The translations under genes were made by a program, and so were the position numbers. DNA of 64,000 nt. Source: Strix aluco (Eukaryota; Chordata; Aves; Strigiformes; Strigidae). The DNA lies in NCBI RefSeq assembly GCF_031877795.1, contig NC_133971.1, positions 7,644,784 through 7,708,783 of the forward strand, written 5' to 3'. Below, piece after piece: positions 41,001-56,000 of this stretch; positions within the stretch are counted from its first letter, which is position 1, and each line of letters opens with the position of its first letter. The notes below the pieces were generated by a model. That model did no database searches and was not told the DNA's origin. It worked only from the letters and a program-made list of their open reading frames with translations.

Positions 41001-44000
41001 GCTGCTCTACATTTTTGGAAAGATAAGCAGGAGAAGAAAAGTTTAACTGCAGTCTTCATCTTTTACTGCAGGTTGGACCCCAAATGTGATTTTTACACTT
41101 ATGTTTCATGGAAGTTTTTTAAACTATGGCATATTACACTGTAATTGACATCTAAGATTCAATATCAAAGGAACTTTCATATCAAAACGTCTTCAGGAGT
41201 TTCACTGGGCATAAACAGCAAAATAGACAAAATCTCTGAGGCTTTACTCAGTAAAAGTAACATAGGCAACATTTTGTGTGTTAATCTTCTATGCCTTTCA
41301 CAGTTAACCTCTTGCAGAAGCCATTAGGCATACACATTATAAACTGTTCAATTAGCCACTTAATTGCAGCAATGAAAGTCACAATGAAAATTATATATTA
41401 AAACAGTGGAGTCTTTATCAAAGGAACATTAAGGAAAAGAAGTTTCAGTAAGCTGGAATGAAAACAGAAAGAAGCCTACAGAGACAGTTTTCAGTTAGGT
41501 GCAAAAAAAATAAAAAGAGCAAGAAAGGAAAGAGGAAAATCCCCAGAGATCACAGCAAACTTCTATGGTCCTCAGAATTTCATCCATTTTTAAGCAGTAA
41601 TTAGTTTGTCATGGAGAATAAGGAACATGTTCACTCAGATCCACATTGTCAGTACTTGATGCCTTGAACCTATAAATGGAGAGCCCCAGTTTTGTAAGAA
41701 AAGAACTCAGCTGAACATAGATGCACATGTGAATTTAACTTCAAGTGGGTGATTCGTTGTACATCTTCTGGTTACAAGACTTCAAATAACTAACTCAATC
41801 AGTGAAATACATTTTTTACAAAATAAAACTGGTCATTTATTAACTCCATTTTGACCTTGTTTTTAAATACAAAACAACTCAGAAAGCCAGGATGTGTTTC
41901 CTTCTTTCTTCACAAAACATTTATAATTTACTGTTCTTTATAGAAACAAAAATAATCCAAAAGTCTTCAAGCAACACTCACTGTCCAAGACTTAAATCTG
42001 CAGATTGGTTTTGAAGAAAATAGTGCTTATGACATTTTCTTGTGGAAATGGAATGGAGTGGAATACCCACTATTCTCTGTACACTGGCTTAGTGTCCTTA
42101 CATTTGGATGTCTGGCTTTACTTCAAGGTTTTCCCTCAGGACTTGTTTTGAGTAACAGTAGACCTCAGGTAGGCTGTGGATTCAGTACCTATGACAACAG
42201 CTCAGCAAAGTTAGACCTTAAACCAGAGCCAGTTATGCTGGAGAATGACACATGGAGTCCTTGGATCTTCCTGAGGCAACTGAGGCTGTAGCAGGACAAA
42301 GCCACTGGGACTTGTAGCATTCAGAAAAAGAAGCCTCTGCCTCTTTCCTCTTCTATGACCTACATGCTATTGCCAAGCAAACACTTCTACATAGACATGG
42401 AAAGAACACAGGAGCAGTTCAGGACAAAGGCATAGATTATACTCCCACTTCAAAAAGTGGTGACAATGTTCTGGGCAATGCTGGAGACTTGCACTACAAC
42501 AGAGATGAAGATGAAGAACTGCCCCTCATGAAGACTGAGGTGTGCAAGTCATCGTTGGATGGTGTGGAGAGATGTGCAGAAGTGAAGCATATGATTGTAG
42601 GAGGAAACATGGTACCAAGTGATGAGGAAAAGTCTGAGGTGCTTAATGCCTTCTTTGCCTCCGTCTTTAATAGCAAGACTAGCTGTATTGAGGGAATCCA
42701 GCCTCCTCAGCCAGAAGACACAGACTGGGAGAACGACCCCCCCACAATCCAGAAGGAGACAGTCAGTGACCTACTGCATCACATAGACACACGCAGGTCT
42801 ATGGGACCTGATGGGATACACCCGAGGGTGCTGAAGGAGCTGGCTGGGGTGCTCGCCAAGCCGCTTTCCAGCATTTACCAGCAGTCCTGGCTGACCGGGG
42901 AGGTCCTGACAGATTGGAAACTGGCCAATGTGACACCCATCTATAAGAAGGGTCAGAAGGATGATCCAGGAAATTACAGGCCTGTCAGCTTGACGTCAGT
43001 GCCCAGGAAGCTGATGGAGCAGCTCATCCAGAGTACCATCACACAACGCATGTAGGACAACCAGATGATCAGGCCCAGTCAGCATGGGTTTATGAAAGGC
43101 AGGTCCTGCTTGACAAACCTGATCTCCTTCTACGACAGGGCGACCTGCTTATTGGATGAGGGAAGGGCTGTGGATGTTGTCTACCTTGACTTTAGTAAGG
43201 CCTTTGACACCGTTTCCCACAGCATTCTCCTGGCGAAACTGGCTGCTCGTGGCTTGGATGGGCACACACTTCGCTGGGTAAAAAACTGTCTGGATGGCCG
43301 GGCCCAAAGAGTTGTGGTGAACAGAGTTAAATCTGGTTGGCGGACGGTCACGAGTGCTGTCCCCCACGGCTTGGTTTTGGGGCCACTCCTGTTTAACATC
43401 TTTATTGATGATCTAGACGAGGGGATCGAGTGCACCCTCAGTAAGTTTGCAGATGACACCAAGCTGGGTGGGAGTGTTGATCTGCTCGAGGGTAGGGAGG
43501 CTCCAGAGAGACCTGGACAGGCTGGAGCAATGGGCTAAGGCCAACTGGAGGAGCTTCAATAAGGCCAAATGCCAGGTGCTGCACTTGGGCCACAACAACC
43601 CCCAGCAGCGCTACAGGCTTGGGGAGGAGTGGCTGGAGAGCTGCCAGTCAGAGAGGGAGCTGGGGGTGTTGATTGACAGCTGGCTGAACAGGAGCCAGCA
43701 GTGTGCCCAGGTGGCCAAGAAGGCCAATGGCATCCTGGCTTGTATCAGCAATAGTGTGGCCAGCAGGGACAGGGAAGGGATCTTACCCCTGTACTTGGCA
43801 CTGGTGAGGCCGCACCTCGATGACTGTGTTCAGTTTTGGGCCCCTCACTCCAAAAAGGACATTGAATTACTCGAACGCGTCCAGAGAAGGGCAACGAAGC
43901 TGGTGAAGGGTCTGGAGCACAGGTCGTATGAGGAGCGGCTGAGGGAACTGGGGTTGTTTAGTCTGGAGAAGAGGAGGCTGAGGGGAGACCTCATCGCCCT

Positions 44001-47000
44001 CTACAGCTACCTGAAAGGAGGTTGCAGACAACTGGGGATGAGTCTCTTTTAACCAAGTAACAAGCGATAGGACAAGAGGGAATGGCCTCAAGTTGCGCCA
44101 GGGAAGGTTTAGACTAGATGTCAGGAAGTATTTCTTTACAGAACGGGTTATTAGGCAGTGGAATGGATTGTCCAGGGCAGTGGTGGAGTCCCCATCCCTG
44201 GAGGTGTTTAAGAGTTGGGTCGACATAGCGCTGAGGGATCTGGTGTAGATGGGAACTGTCAGTGTTAGGTTAATGGTTGGACTGGATGATCTTCAAGGTC
44301 CTTTCCAACCTAGTTCATTCTGTGATTCTGTGATTCATTACCCTACTCTGATTCAACTGGTAATAAATTAAGCTAATTTCCCCAAGTTGAAGCTGTTTTG
44401 CCTGTGCCAGTAACTGGTGAATGATCTCCCTGGCCTTATCTTGACGCATGAGCCTTTCATTATATTTCTCTCCCCTGTCCATCTGAGGAGGGGAGAGATA
44501 GAGCAGCTTTGGTGGGGCACCTGGCGTTCATCCATGGCCAACCCACCACAATGATCTTCTCTAGATCTGTTACCAGAAGATGTTTTAAAGTGTGAACCTG
44601 TTGAATGGTGGTGTTTAGCACACTGCCAGCTCTCAGTGTTTCAATCCTGAACTGACTTGTAACTGAAGCAGGAGCCAGGACTGGCACCATGTGGAAGACA
44701 TAGTTACCATCCACACAATTAAAATACCCATCAGGCACAGACTAGTTAAATTAGTCTCAAAATTAGAAGTTATTTAATAACTTCTACTATTCACTAGGTA
44801 AACAAGTGGATTTATATACATGATTTTTTGAATTATAATTATAGACAATAGCACCATTTTTTTATCTATTCACCTATGTATCAGAAGATTAGGTAAGTGT
44901 AAATTTATACGTAGACAGATACCAGCAAATCTATTCAAAACTATTGTGTCAGCTCCCTTCCAGTCAGTACAGCAACAGCTAAAAACCCAACCACTTAATG
45001 TGCTGGATTGTATCACTCCTGATACTAAGGAAATTATGTCACATTATTAACCTAAAGAAAAGTTAGTGAATACTGAAGGTGAAAACAAAAGAAATCTCAG
45101 TAGTTCTTACAGTCACTGAATAGATCTTTTCATTAACCAAAAGGTGAGAACATGTAAGAGAAAAGGTACTTAAGAACATTCAAATTGTACAGAAGAGTGG
45201 TATTAATTTCAGGATCTTATACAACTCAGAAAAAATAGAAAAAATATCAGCTGCAAACAAGTAAGATCAGCATGCATTGTTACTTCTTTCTTGGTCTTCT
45301 GACAGAAAAGGTCTAAACAAAACATTTAAAAAAAAACCAACAAAAAATTGCTGTCACAGCTGCATTAATCTAGCAGAAACATGCAAAAACAAGTCCTTGG
45401 CTAGCACTTGTTATGCTCCTTGCAACTTTCAAAGCCACGTGGACTTTGGGACAGAAACTGCAAAGCGGACATGACCGTATACTAAGATCAGATGAAGCCA
45501 CTACAGAAGCTATCCAAGCAGGCATCAGTGAACTTTGATGGTGCCATCAGTGTTTCCTGCACTTTTGACAGTGCAAATTCCTTCTAACATATCATCTTTA
45601 CTGCTGTTCCTTACTTCCTTCTCTCTCTTTCTGCCCACTTAATCCTCTCCTAATATAACTCCAAACAAAACCCTGAGCCACCATGACAACTGCAGCTATT
45701 CCATATGCATAGCCTACTTGTTTATGCATATTTCAAAGAGCCCAGTATACAACCTTATCTGGTTCTGCATGTTTGTGTCACCACTTATGGATAACCCATT
45801 TGTCTGCTGCTGTCTATGCTGCAAGAGGTCACCCAACCCTCCAATCCTGTCTACTTTTGCAATAGGTGACAGTGGTGCTAGTCTAGCAGAAACTCCAAGC
45901 TATCTTGTCTACTGCAAAAAAACAGAAGACAGCCAGAACCTTGCTGTCCATATTAAGCATGAAACTGGACCTGAAAATTATGCATATTGAAATTTTGTTG
46001 TCAATTAATGCTGGTAGACAGTTAAAAGAAAGGGTGCTGACCCACAGACTAGAATTGCAAGCTAAGGCTTCAGGTCAGTTGTTGATCTGCAAGGAACAAG
46101 GGTTTCATCACACTTCTAAGGCATAGCTCAGAGAGCATCCTACCAAACAGTTTCCAGTTACCCTTTTAGAATTCCTGCATCTGGTCTATTATTCCCCATA
46201 TACTTTTCCTACCTATTTTGGGGCTAGGAACAGTTTTTAACTCTGATTATACAGTTCCTAGCATAGTATCATTTCTGTTCATGACTTGTTCTCAGAGATA
46301 CTCTTAGCTATGCAGGCTACAAATCTGGGTGGGTTGAAAGGTTGACAGAATAGAATCATAGACCCATTTAGATTGTAAAAGACCTTTAAGATCATTGAGT
46401 CCAACCATAAACCTAACACTGCCAAGTCCACCACTAAACCATGTCCCTAAGTACCACATCTACACCTCATTTAAATATCTCCAGGGATGGTGACTCAACC
46501 ACTTCCATGGGCAGCCTGTTCCAATGCTTAATAACCCTTTCAGTAAATAAATTCTTCCTAATAATCTAATCTAAACCTCCCCTGTTGCAACTTGAGGCTA
46601 TTTCCTCCCATCCTATCACTTGTTACCTGGCAAAAGAGACCAACACCCACCTTGCAACAACCTCCTTTCAGGTAGTTGTAGAGGGCGATGAGGTCTCCCC
46701 TCAGTCTCCTTTTCTCCAGGCTAAACAATCCCAGTTCCCTCAGCCACTCCTCATAAGACTTGTGCTCCAGACCCTTCACCAGCTTCGCTGCTCTCTTCTG
46801 GACATGCTCCAGCACCTCAGTATCTTTCTTGTAGCAAGGGGCCCAAAACTGAACACAGTATTCAAGGTGCAGCCTCACCAGTGCCGAGTACAGGGGGACA
46901 ATCACTTCCTTACTCCTGCTGGCCACACTCTTTCTGATACAAGCCAGGATGCTGTTGGCCTTCTTGGCTACCTGGGCACACTGCTGGGTCACATTCAGTT

Positions 47001-50000
47001 GGCTGTCAGCCAGCACCCCCAGGTGCTTTTCTGCCAGGCAGCTTTTCAGCCACTCTTCCCCAAGCCTCAGATAAAATTCCATCTAGATTGGTATCCAGAA
47101 GAAAATGCTTGCAGAAAGTATCTTTAAAGGGGGCAATTTTGAAGTGGTCCTTCCCATGGTGTGTTACCCTTGGCATTCAGCAGTTGGGGAGCTAACTACA
47201 CACATTACACTTACATCAGTGGCAAAGTAAGCATGATTTTTTCTAAGTTCATCTTCGCTGTGACTCCAAGAGAGGAAATAGGTGAAGGGTCCCATCTAGC
47301 AGGATGCCAACCTTTGCAACGTTTTAATTAGGATTCTGCATGGAACTGCCCACATCCAGACTCCATGGTGAAATAATATGAAACACTCCATGGTGAATAC
47401 GTTTCTCTCCTGAAGGAAGCAATCTTTCTACGTTAGAAATATCAGCAGTATTTCTAATCATTAATCACCTTATGGGCAACTGCTTCAGAGAGTGCTACTT
47501 TTGAATTATGTTTTTCCCCAGTATCTGTTGAGATTAATATATACTGCTTCCACAAACAGTTTCTTCATATATCGGTGATGCAGAACTTTTACCACAGGCT
47601 GTCAAACACAATGTTAACCTGCCAGCTTTGTTAATTTCAGTGAATTACTTCTTTCAATATAATTTAATCACTCTGTTCATGTACTTGTCTTCAGATTATG
47701 TCATGCAAAATCCAGTTTCACCTTCAGATGTTTTTCTTATGTAGCTTCCACTATCACCAAAGATTTGGTGCTGAAAGGAAAAAGGTGCTGAACAGACATA
47801 AATCTCAACACCTGCAGACAAAACCAGATTAAATTATGACAATATCCTGTACATATACAGCTCTCCTTATGTGAAAGTCTAAAGCATTTTCCAGTCATAG
47901 ATGTCGTTATCTACCCCATTCATAAAGCAAGAAACCATAGGCAATCAATGTCTGCAGGTAGGATGTGTCAGTGTTTCCACCTTTGGAATTGCTGTTCAGG
48001 ACCAGATCCAAAGATCTTATCACATGTCTGTGTGAGACATAGAACAGACCCTCTCCTAAAAAGCTAATAAGAAGTCCCTATAGCAAAATCCTGTCCCACT
48101 TTTTCTTGTTCTATTGAACAAACCTGACTCTATCAGCAATTTACATTATTTCCTCTTTAAAATCCACCTCACCCAAGAGGAACATTTGTATTATGTTAAA
48201 TTCTGCACTGTGTATATTAAAGAAATTACATGATGCACATTCACTTTTCTATTTCACTTAAGATGTCAAAAACTCTCAGTCTAGTTACAGTAACTGTATT
48301 CTCTGTATTTTGTTTTTCTGCATTAATACAGCAACACACAATTCCTGACCACAGTAATTAATTTGTCAAAAGTTTTGATAATATATCTGTTTTTAAGGCT
48401 TTATCTATACAAAAAAAAATAACTTCTGCTCAGAAGATTTAGGGCTAAGTCATTTGAAGTTATGAAGACTGACTTCAACAAGTTTCTGTTCTGTCTTTCT
48501 TAGCAAAAAACTTCATTTCAGAAAAAGTTTCTTTATGTTGGCTTCACTGAAATATTCTGCAATCATGCACTGAAGCTGCATTAGCACCTAACGTAGGAGA
48601 AAATTGCACTCTAGCCTTTGAGGAGGTCACAGCAAACCCGACAGAGTCCCAGGGAGGTGAAAGGGAAACATTCGTGGTTCACAAGACAGATGACAAATTA
48701 AAAAAGTGTCAAATGTAGTTCTCTGTCTTGTGGATTTTTTTCTTCTGATAAACACTCTTATGAGTTGTAGGCTAGTTTCATGATTCAGCCTGGCTCAAAA
48801 TCCTGAAAGCTTAGGCTTGGCAAACATCAGTGTTACTTTCTGACCTGGATCAAGAATAAATACAAACAGCTCAGGCTTGGAGCAGAGCAGTTTTCAGCCA
48901 CAGATTAAAACTGAAAAAGCCTCTCCAATATATGCAGCACAAAAGAAAAATCTTCCTAATATATATGCAGCACAAAAAAACTAATTATGAGAAGTTTTCC
49001 TTAACATACCTAAAAAAGCTTGGATGACTGTTTTAAGGTATCCATCTTTATTGGTCATGCACTCTCAAGCAAGTAATTGGGTTTCACACATTTTCAGAAA
49101 TGTGTCAGAGTGTGAGTAGCTTAATACTGATAAGAAATCTAAACTGCTACTGATTCTGCTCTTTTCATTTCTTTAATTATGATATCAGGTTGCCATAAAC
49201 TAGCCAGCTGAAGAATGGCAGAACTGGAAAAGAAGACCATGTTAACAGAGATGAAAAGAAGCATAAAGATGGTGAACTCTTACTCACTGCATAAAGAATA
49301 GAGTATTTCATCACTAATACAGTTCCTCCTCTTTTTTTTTTTTAGTAATTATCAAATGTTCACTTTCAGATTTATAATGGAGCAGGTCATATGAGCAGTC
49401 TGAGGCTTGAAAGTAGGAGCTATCAAGTCTAGCCATGATCTTTGGGCTACCTCAGTTTAAGAGAGAGGCATATTTCACTAGTTCACTATGCCAGGGTTTG
49501 AGTTTGTTTCACAAAAGTTTGTAAACTCACAGTATTGGAAGAAGCAACTATTAAAAAGCAGAAGAGATCAAGTGTCCAATGCATTTCGGGCTTTTAATTT
49601 CACTTTCACTGCTCCTCAGGACATATGAAATCATTTTGTTCTAAGAAATATGCCACTGAAAATCCCTATTGTAACCACCCACGTCAGAAATAATTCCAAG
49701 TATATATTTGGTTCTTCTGTCTAAAGCCTCCACCACAAATACAATCTAACTATCAAATCAAGTCAAGGGATTATAGTCTTAGTAAAGTAAATCCCATGGA
49801 TTCACATGCACCAGCTGATGTACAATAGTATAACACAGATAGAGCTATAGTGACTGTTTAATTTCTGCAAAATATTTAAGGGAAAGGTTGGTAAACTATT
49901 TTTAAATTACTCTTGCTTTAGAAAAGCTTTTTTTCTAATCAGACAAAGAACACAACATTGAGATAAAGCACTTATGTCATAATTATGCTGTAAACTTGAA

Positions 50001-53000
50001 CTAAATCCAGTAGTCTAAAAATATATCAATTAGTCCAGCAAATAATTTTAGTTTAATGGATGGGAAAAAAAGGTAAGTGGCTAAAGAATATGCTTAAGAT
50101 CAAGATACTATTCTAACTCCTAATAATAACATTAAAGTTGCTCTGAGAATTATAATACTATGAGATTATATGGTTAAAATATGAGTACCACAAAGAATGA
50201 AAATATTCCTTTAAACTGAAAGAACTGTTTAAATTTGAAAATTTGTCCTTTAAAAATCCTTAAAAACAGGGTTACTGCTATAGATATAACTGGCACACAC
50301 TCTTGGGATTTCTGTTTTTTTAATGGAGATAGTCTCTCAGGAGACTATATCAGAGTCTCACACTTGGAAGAAAATCTTTAAAAACTGCTAAACACTGAAA
50401 ACATGCTTGCAATTACAAGTTACACAACTTGTTATGAAAAATCCGTAACTCAGAAGTAAAAACCACCAAAGAGTCTGCATTTTTTTTCTAACTAAAATTC
50501 AGCAGCAATACAAGACTGCATTTTTGGCATATTGGGATAAATTCACGGGTTCAGAGAAAATAGCATTGTTCACTTCTCTTGTAAAGAGAGAAAAAAACAA
50601 CGTGCATGCATTAGCACTTACATATATTGTAACAACACAGGGAATGAGTATCTGGAGCTTTAGACTACTGTATCTTGTAGGATGCATTTTCCACAACTGT
50701 AAGTAGCCATAACTCCATTACCACTGGACAACATCCTATTCTTTTCCTCTTTCAGCACCAGCAAATAGAGCAAACAAGGAGATAATGTCATCACTAAAAC
50801 CTAATGCTAAATTTTGGTGTACCTGTATATATCATATACATCATAAAATCATATTTGTTTGCACACAGAAGTATATGTGTGTGCATGCATGTGTAAACTC
50901 CTAGTCCAATTTTTCTACTGAAGTCTCAGGCAAAATCATCCAAATCTTGTGCCTTTATTTACAGCTATATCTCTAGAAAAGAATAGATCCTGAATTTCAA
51001 AGGCTGTTGTTGCCAACTGTGTTTACAGATTGCAGAATATCATGTCAAATGTGCAATGTGACAGCAGAATTTTCTCCTATGACTTATTTATATAAAAGAA
51101 CTATAGGGAACAATTGACAAAGAAGAAAAGCCTTTTTGAAGAGCCTACCTTAATAATTACATTTGTGACTGTTTTAGTACATCTTAGACACTTTTTTTTT
51201 ACTGCAGCAATGTTTGAATTATCTTCCATGAATAATGACAAGAATGACAACACTGCAGTCGATAATTCTTTGGATTTGTATGTCTGCCAAGGGGGTTTTC
51301 CTGTGTTCCTATTATGCCTCTTAGTCTTCAGCGAACATATAACCAATTTTTATCTGCTGATGTATTTCTGTATTTCAAGTGATCTCTAGCTCTTGATTTC
51401 TTTACTTACACATTGTCTATACTCTCAACCTGCTCTATCAGCAACATGAAGAGTATAGCAGATCTTTTTTGCATAATGCTCACAGTCTTTTAAAGAACTA
51501 TTCAAAGTAAGCTTTCAGACCTTTAAAATGCTCCATGTGCTCTGCCACAAAGGAAAGGTTAAAATAAAGTCTATGACAATGTACAGTTAGAAACAGAAAA
51601 CTGAGAAAAATGCTTTTGAAATTTTTTCCTGTAGTTGGTCTGGCCTTTTTTTATAAGCTAAAGGAAGTAGTTTGCAAAGTCATTTAGATTTTTAATGACA
51701 ATAGGAGTAAAGGTTAAATGGGAAGAGGCTATAATTGCAAAGAGCCAAATGTATCATTTCTCAGACCATCTGTGAACAGATAGTTGACTGTCATGCAAAA
51801 CAAAAATTGGCATGATGCATACCAGTCAACAAAAAATCTCTGAACAAAACATCCATCTCATAAGCAGTTACCAGACCGTTTATGATTGAGCCACAAATCA
51901 AGCAACTCAATAGTAGCATACACAAATATTAATTATGCAAGCAACACATAGGCTAAGGAAAAAATAAGAAAGGAAAAAAACACAAATCCTCCCAAAACTT
52001 CCCTCCCCACCCCACGCACACCACTGGGTGCACCAAATGTGATGAAGATAATAGGGAATATAAACAAACCTGCCCTCATTATGAACTAGACCTTTTGGTC
52101 AAACTCCCTACTTGCAACATTGAGATACTAGGGCTGGTTTCCTGCATGCAGTGGTCACAGCTTCATTCCAGCTTCTCTCCTCCTCAGCTTATGAGCCGAG
52201 AGAAATACCAACTAAGAGTTTCCTAGAGAAGCTCAACTAAACCCCCAGAAAATACATATTCAACATATCCCATCTAATCAATCTCAGTAGGATTGTGGTG
52301 GCCCATTTGGGGGGGCAGGAATAGGGACTGTACTAGTCTCCCTTCTTAGATGAAGGAATTTTTTCCACTTTTATTTGCACGTGTCTATGAAACAGAGAGT
52401 TTTCCCTACAGCTGCTCAGGAATTAATGCAACAGGTCAGCAAACATGTGGTTCACAGTGTCACAACTCAGGAAATGTCCAGTGCAAATACTTTTTTCCTG
52501 AGTAGACAGCTCCTCTAATAAACTAGAATAAGAAATTAATTCAAGAGAGAGGAACACATTAAAAAAGGGAATCCTAAATTTCTACTAAAGTGAAAAAAAA
52601 ATCATTCTCCCCCTGGCTCTTAACTTCCAAGAGCAGGGATCACTTCAGACAAAACTAACCTTCATTTGTAAGTCATTGTTTTAATTCAAAGTTATTGCTC
52701 TAAGAAAACTGCAAGGGGAGATTCAACTCAGTCTAAACATGAATGTTTCTCCAGTTATCCAAAATTGCTAAGCAACAGTTTTGTTAAATTCAAAGAGCTC
52801 CTAATTCAGGAACAAAAATAGAAGTCTACTCAAATGCACTACAGAGTAGGTGAATATTCAGAGGAAAGGAATAACATTCAGGGTTATTGAATTAGAAGGC
52901 AGATTCCAAACAAATTAGTTTTAATCTCTATTTTCATTTTGCTACCGATTTCCCAGTAAAATATCCTCTGGCAGGAGAAAACATACACACGTCTCATAAA

Positions 53001-56000
53001 AGCAGCCTGTTGAATGAGTATTAAAAATGCAGCCTGGAACAGAAAGCAAGTTTGCCTCTTCGCTGGGGCATCGTCAACAGCCCCCACTGACCCCACACAC
53101 CGCACCTCACACCAAGTCCCCAAGCCAGCCCAGTGGGTTGGTCGCAACGTCAGCGCTGGCCACCTCTACCTTAGTAATGACATCTGGGCAACTCCTGACA
53201 ACCCTTCAGCCACCAGGAAGGAAAGGTGGTTGGGTATATGCCACCGGTTATTTGTCACACAACCTTTTTAAATGGAAAACAGTGTCAGCTGTAGAGTAAG
53301 TCAATGGGTACTTCCCACCTGGAGTTTTTTAATTGAAATGGGGAACTCCAGGGAAATTCAGTGTTCATGTCTCAATGCTTCTCAAACCTTGTGAATCTGC
53401 ATAAATTGTTCTGGAAATCTCTGGAAATCCAAGAGGGAACTAGAACTCACTTTCCCAGTTCCTGGCTAAAGCCATGGGTCAAACAAAAATGACAAGTAAA
53501 AAACTTGGTTGTCCTGTGTAAAGGATCAGGGGAGGATAACAAATCCTACATCAACTCTTTTCTTTCTTGGAATTATGCATCTCTGATCCCTGATAGAAAG
53601 GGGGAACCGGGGAGGGTCACAATGCAAGCAGGATTGATAAGCATGCCTGCAACGATTTCAGGCATGATTTGATGGTATCCCATATCCCTAACAGGAGGCT
53701 AGATGCCCTCAAATTCAATCCTGAAGTTCCACGCGGCAACCCATGACCTGAAGAAGTACAGTTAAAATTAAGGTCTGCTTCCAACTGTCTAGAAACACTC
53801 TCCAAGATACTTGTGACCCAGTTGTGCCAATTTACTCCTGTGAAGAGTAGTCCCACTGGGATAAACTGCAGATTCAAAAGGATTAAATTCTTTGCGTCTT
53901 GATTATTGATTGGGATCTCAACATCACATTTTTTTTTTCTTTCAGGTTTAGATTCACAAGGAAGAAGTTCCACAAAGCTTTTCCAGTACAGAGAATGAGA
54001 TGTTATAACACAGAGAATTACTGCAGTGCAAAATTACTGTAACTATTACTAATAGCAATGTTTATGGCATCATACTGGATATCAACTAGAAAAAGACACT
54101 CATTTTCTGGTTTTGCTTTAGACATGGATACTTGTGTACAAAGAGAGAAGAAAGATATACTTTTCTAAAGGTTAGCTTGTAACCACTGATGTAATTTGAA
54201 GCATTTAGTACAGCACAACACAGAAGTGCACTACCCGGCTATCCACGTAATGTAGAATCCATCTTGACATCTCCATCAGATACTGCTCACCTTTCACATA
54301 ACATTAATCATAACAAGGACATCTCTTTGTCTGCCCTCTCACAATGGAAAAAGAAGGCAATAATTTCCCTTATGAACCTCACTTAATTCTAATCTTTACC
54401 AAATTCCATACTAAATCAGCTGTCTACTCCAGAATTTCTGACTCAGGAAACATAATGGTGTAATGCCACACTACTATTCCTCTGCTCAGAATTAGGGAAA
54501 TAATCCTTGAACAGTACAGCTGATATCCTTGAATGTGGAACTAGATACTCACATCAATCTGTGTGCAAGATGGTAACCACCAAGGAAATACTGTGTCTGT
54601 TTAAAGCATAATGTATGTTTCTACATGCTTTTCCATTTCAGGGATTGGCAGGATCCCACTGGGAGTATATGCCTTCATTATTTTGCACGGTACATCTCCA
54701 AGTCACATTATTCAGCTTAAGTGCTGAATGCACCTGGCAGCAGTATGTACAGCTACAGTGCCTCCTCTTGGCACAGTCATACATATAACTACAGACACAC
54801 GGACATGAACATGCACACAGGATCTGATCTCTCTTGTACCATTTGGCACAAGCTGCATCATTCCATTACTCCAATTAGTGCTTATGCCAGAACAAACAAA
54901 ACAAAAATACTGTCACACTGGGAGCTGGCAAGTAGTTTGAATGACTGCAGGATAGCACCACCAGTCACAACCTAAAATAAGCTACGCAGCTCTTACTGAA
55001 AACTTTTGTCGAACTTTTTCATGCTAATTTTGGCCTTTTAAAATAAGCAGTCAGCCTTTATCAATCTGTGCCAAATTTATCAGAATGGAAAGGGCTACAC
55101 ATGACCCATTGTAGTCTGGATCTCTGTGAAACATGAATTATTACTTTTAGCTAACTTTTATCCATCTAATATTGTGATAGTAATCAAGCAGGGATAAAGT
55201 GTCAGACTGAGAGCTCAGAGGACTCAACTTCAGTGCTCATGCAGCTTCCAAGAGATGTGTCATTCTGGAAACTATAGCTGTAATTTACAAGTCCATTTAT
55301 ATTTGTTATTGCTGTTACAGATGGGATATGTTATGGCAGACAAACTCTTACAGCACTTCTGAGGAGATGAGAACTTTCTATATTCATGACAGTGGCTCCT
55401 GAAGTTGACACTTCCACGACAATCACTGTCTCTTAAAGCTGACACTTTTGTACAAGTATTTCCACACTGTTTATACTCAACCACATTCAATTGCTCTGAA
55501 AACGCTGAAATTTGGCAGCATTACATCAGAAGTGGTCAAACAAAGTACAGAAAGGGCCTACAATGTTTTATCCCAGGCAGTGATCAAGAATACAGAAAAA
55601 GCCAAGTCAAAATAAATCAGATATTTATACTGTAAAAGGATTACACACTTCCCTCCATACACCTTTTCCACCACTAATGCATAACTTATGCATATAACAA
55701 ATGCACTAGTGCATAACTGATTATCAGTGGAAACTAGCATATAACTAACTTTTTTTAATACGAAGTTTAAGAAAGGAACTTGATCCCTCCATAATCAGTG
55801 GTGTGACTGCAGGATCATTGACCCTGAACTCACAGACTGTATTAGACACATTGTCAACAGTGGAAACTCCTCGGTGGCAGCATGTGGAAGTGGCACCGGG
55901 AGGTACTTTTGAATGCCCAGGCATACTAAATTGCTTTGAAGGAAGATACTGCTGCATCTAGCAGCTGCAGCTAGCAGATTAATGGAGCAGGTTTTGCGCT

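Noticed and set aside
42040-42579. Possible retroviral internal sequence upstream of CR1 copy C
   Set aside because: I looked for gag, pol, env or the left half of the abutting LTR and could not recognise any.
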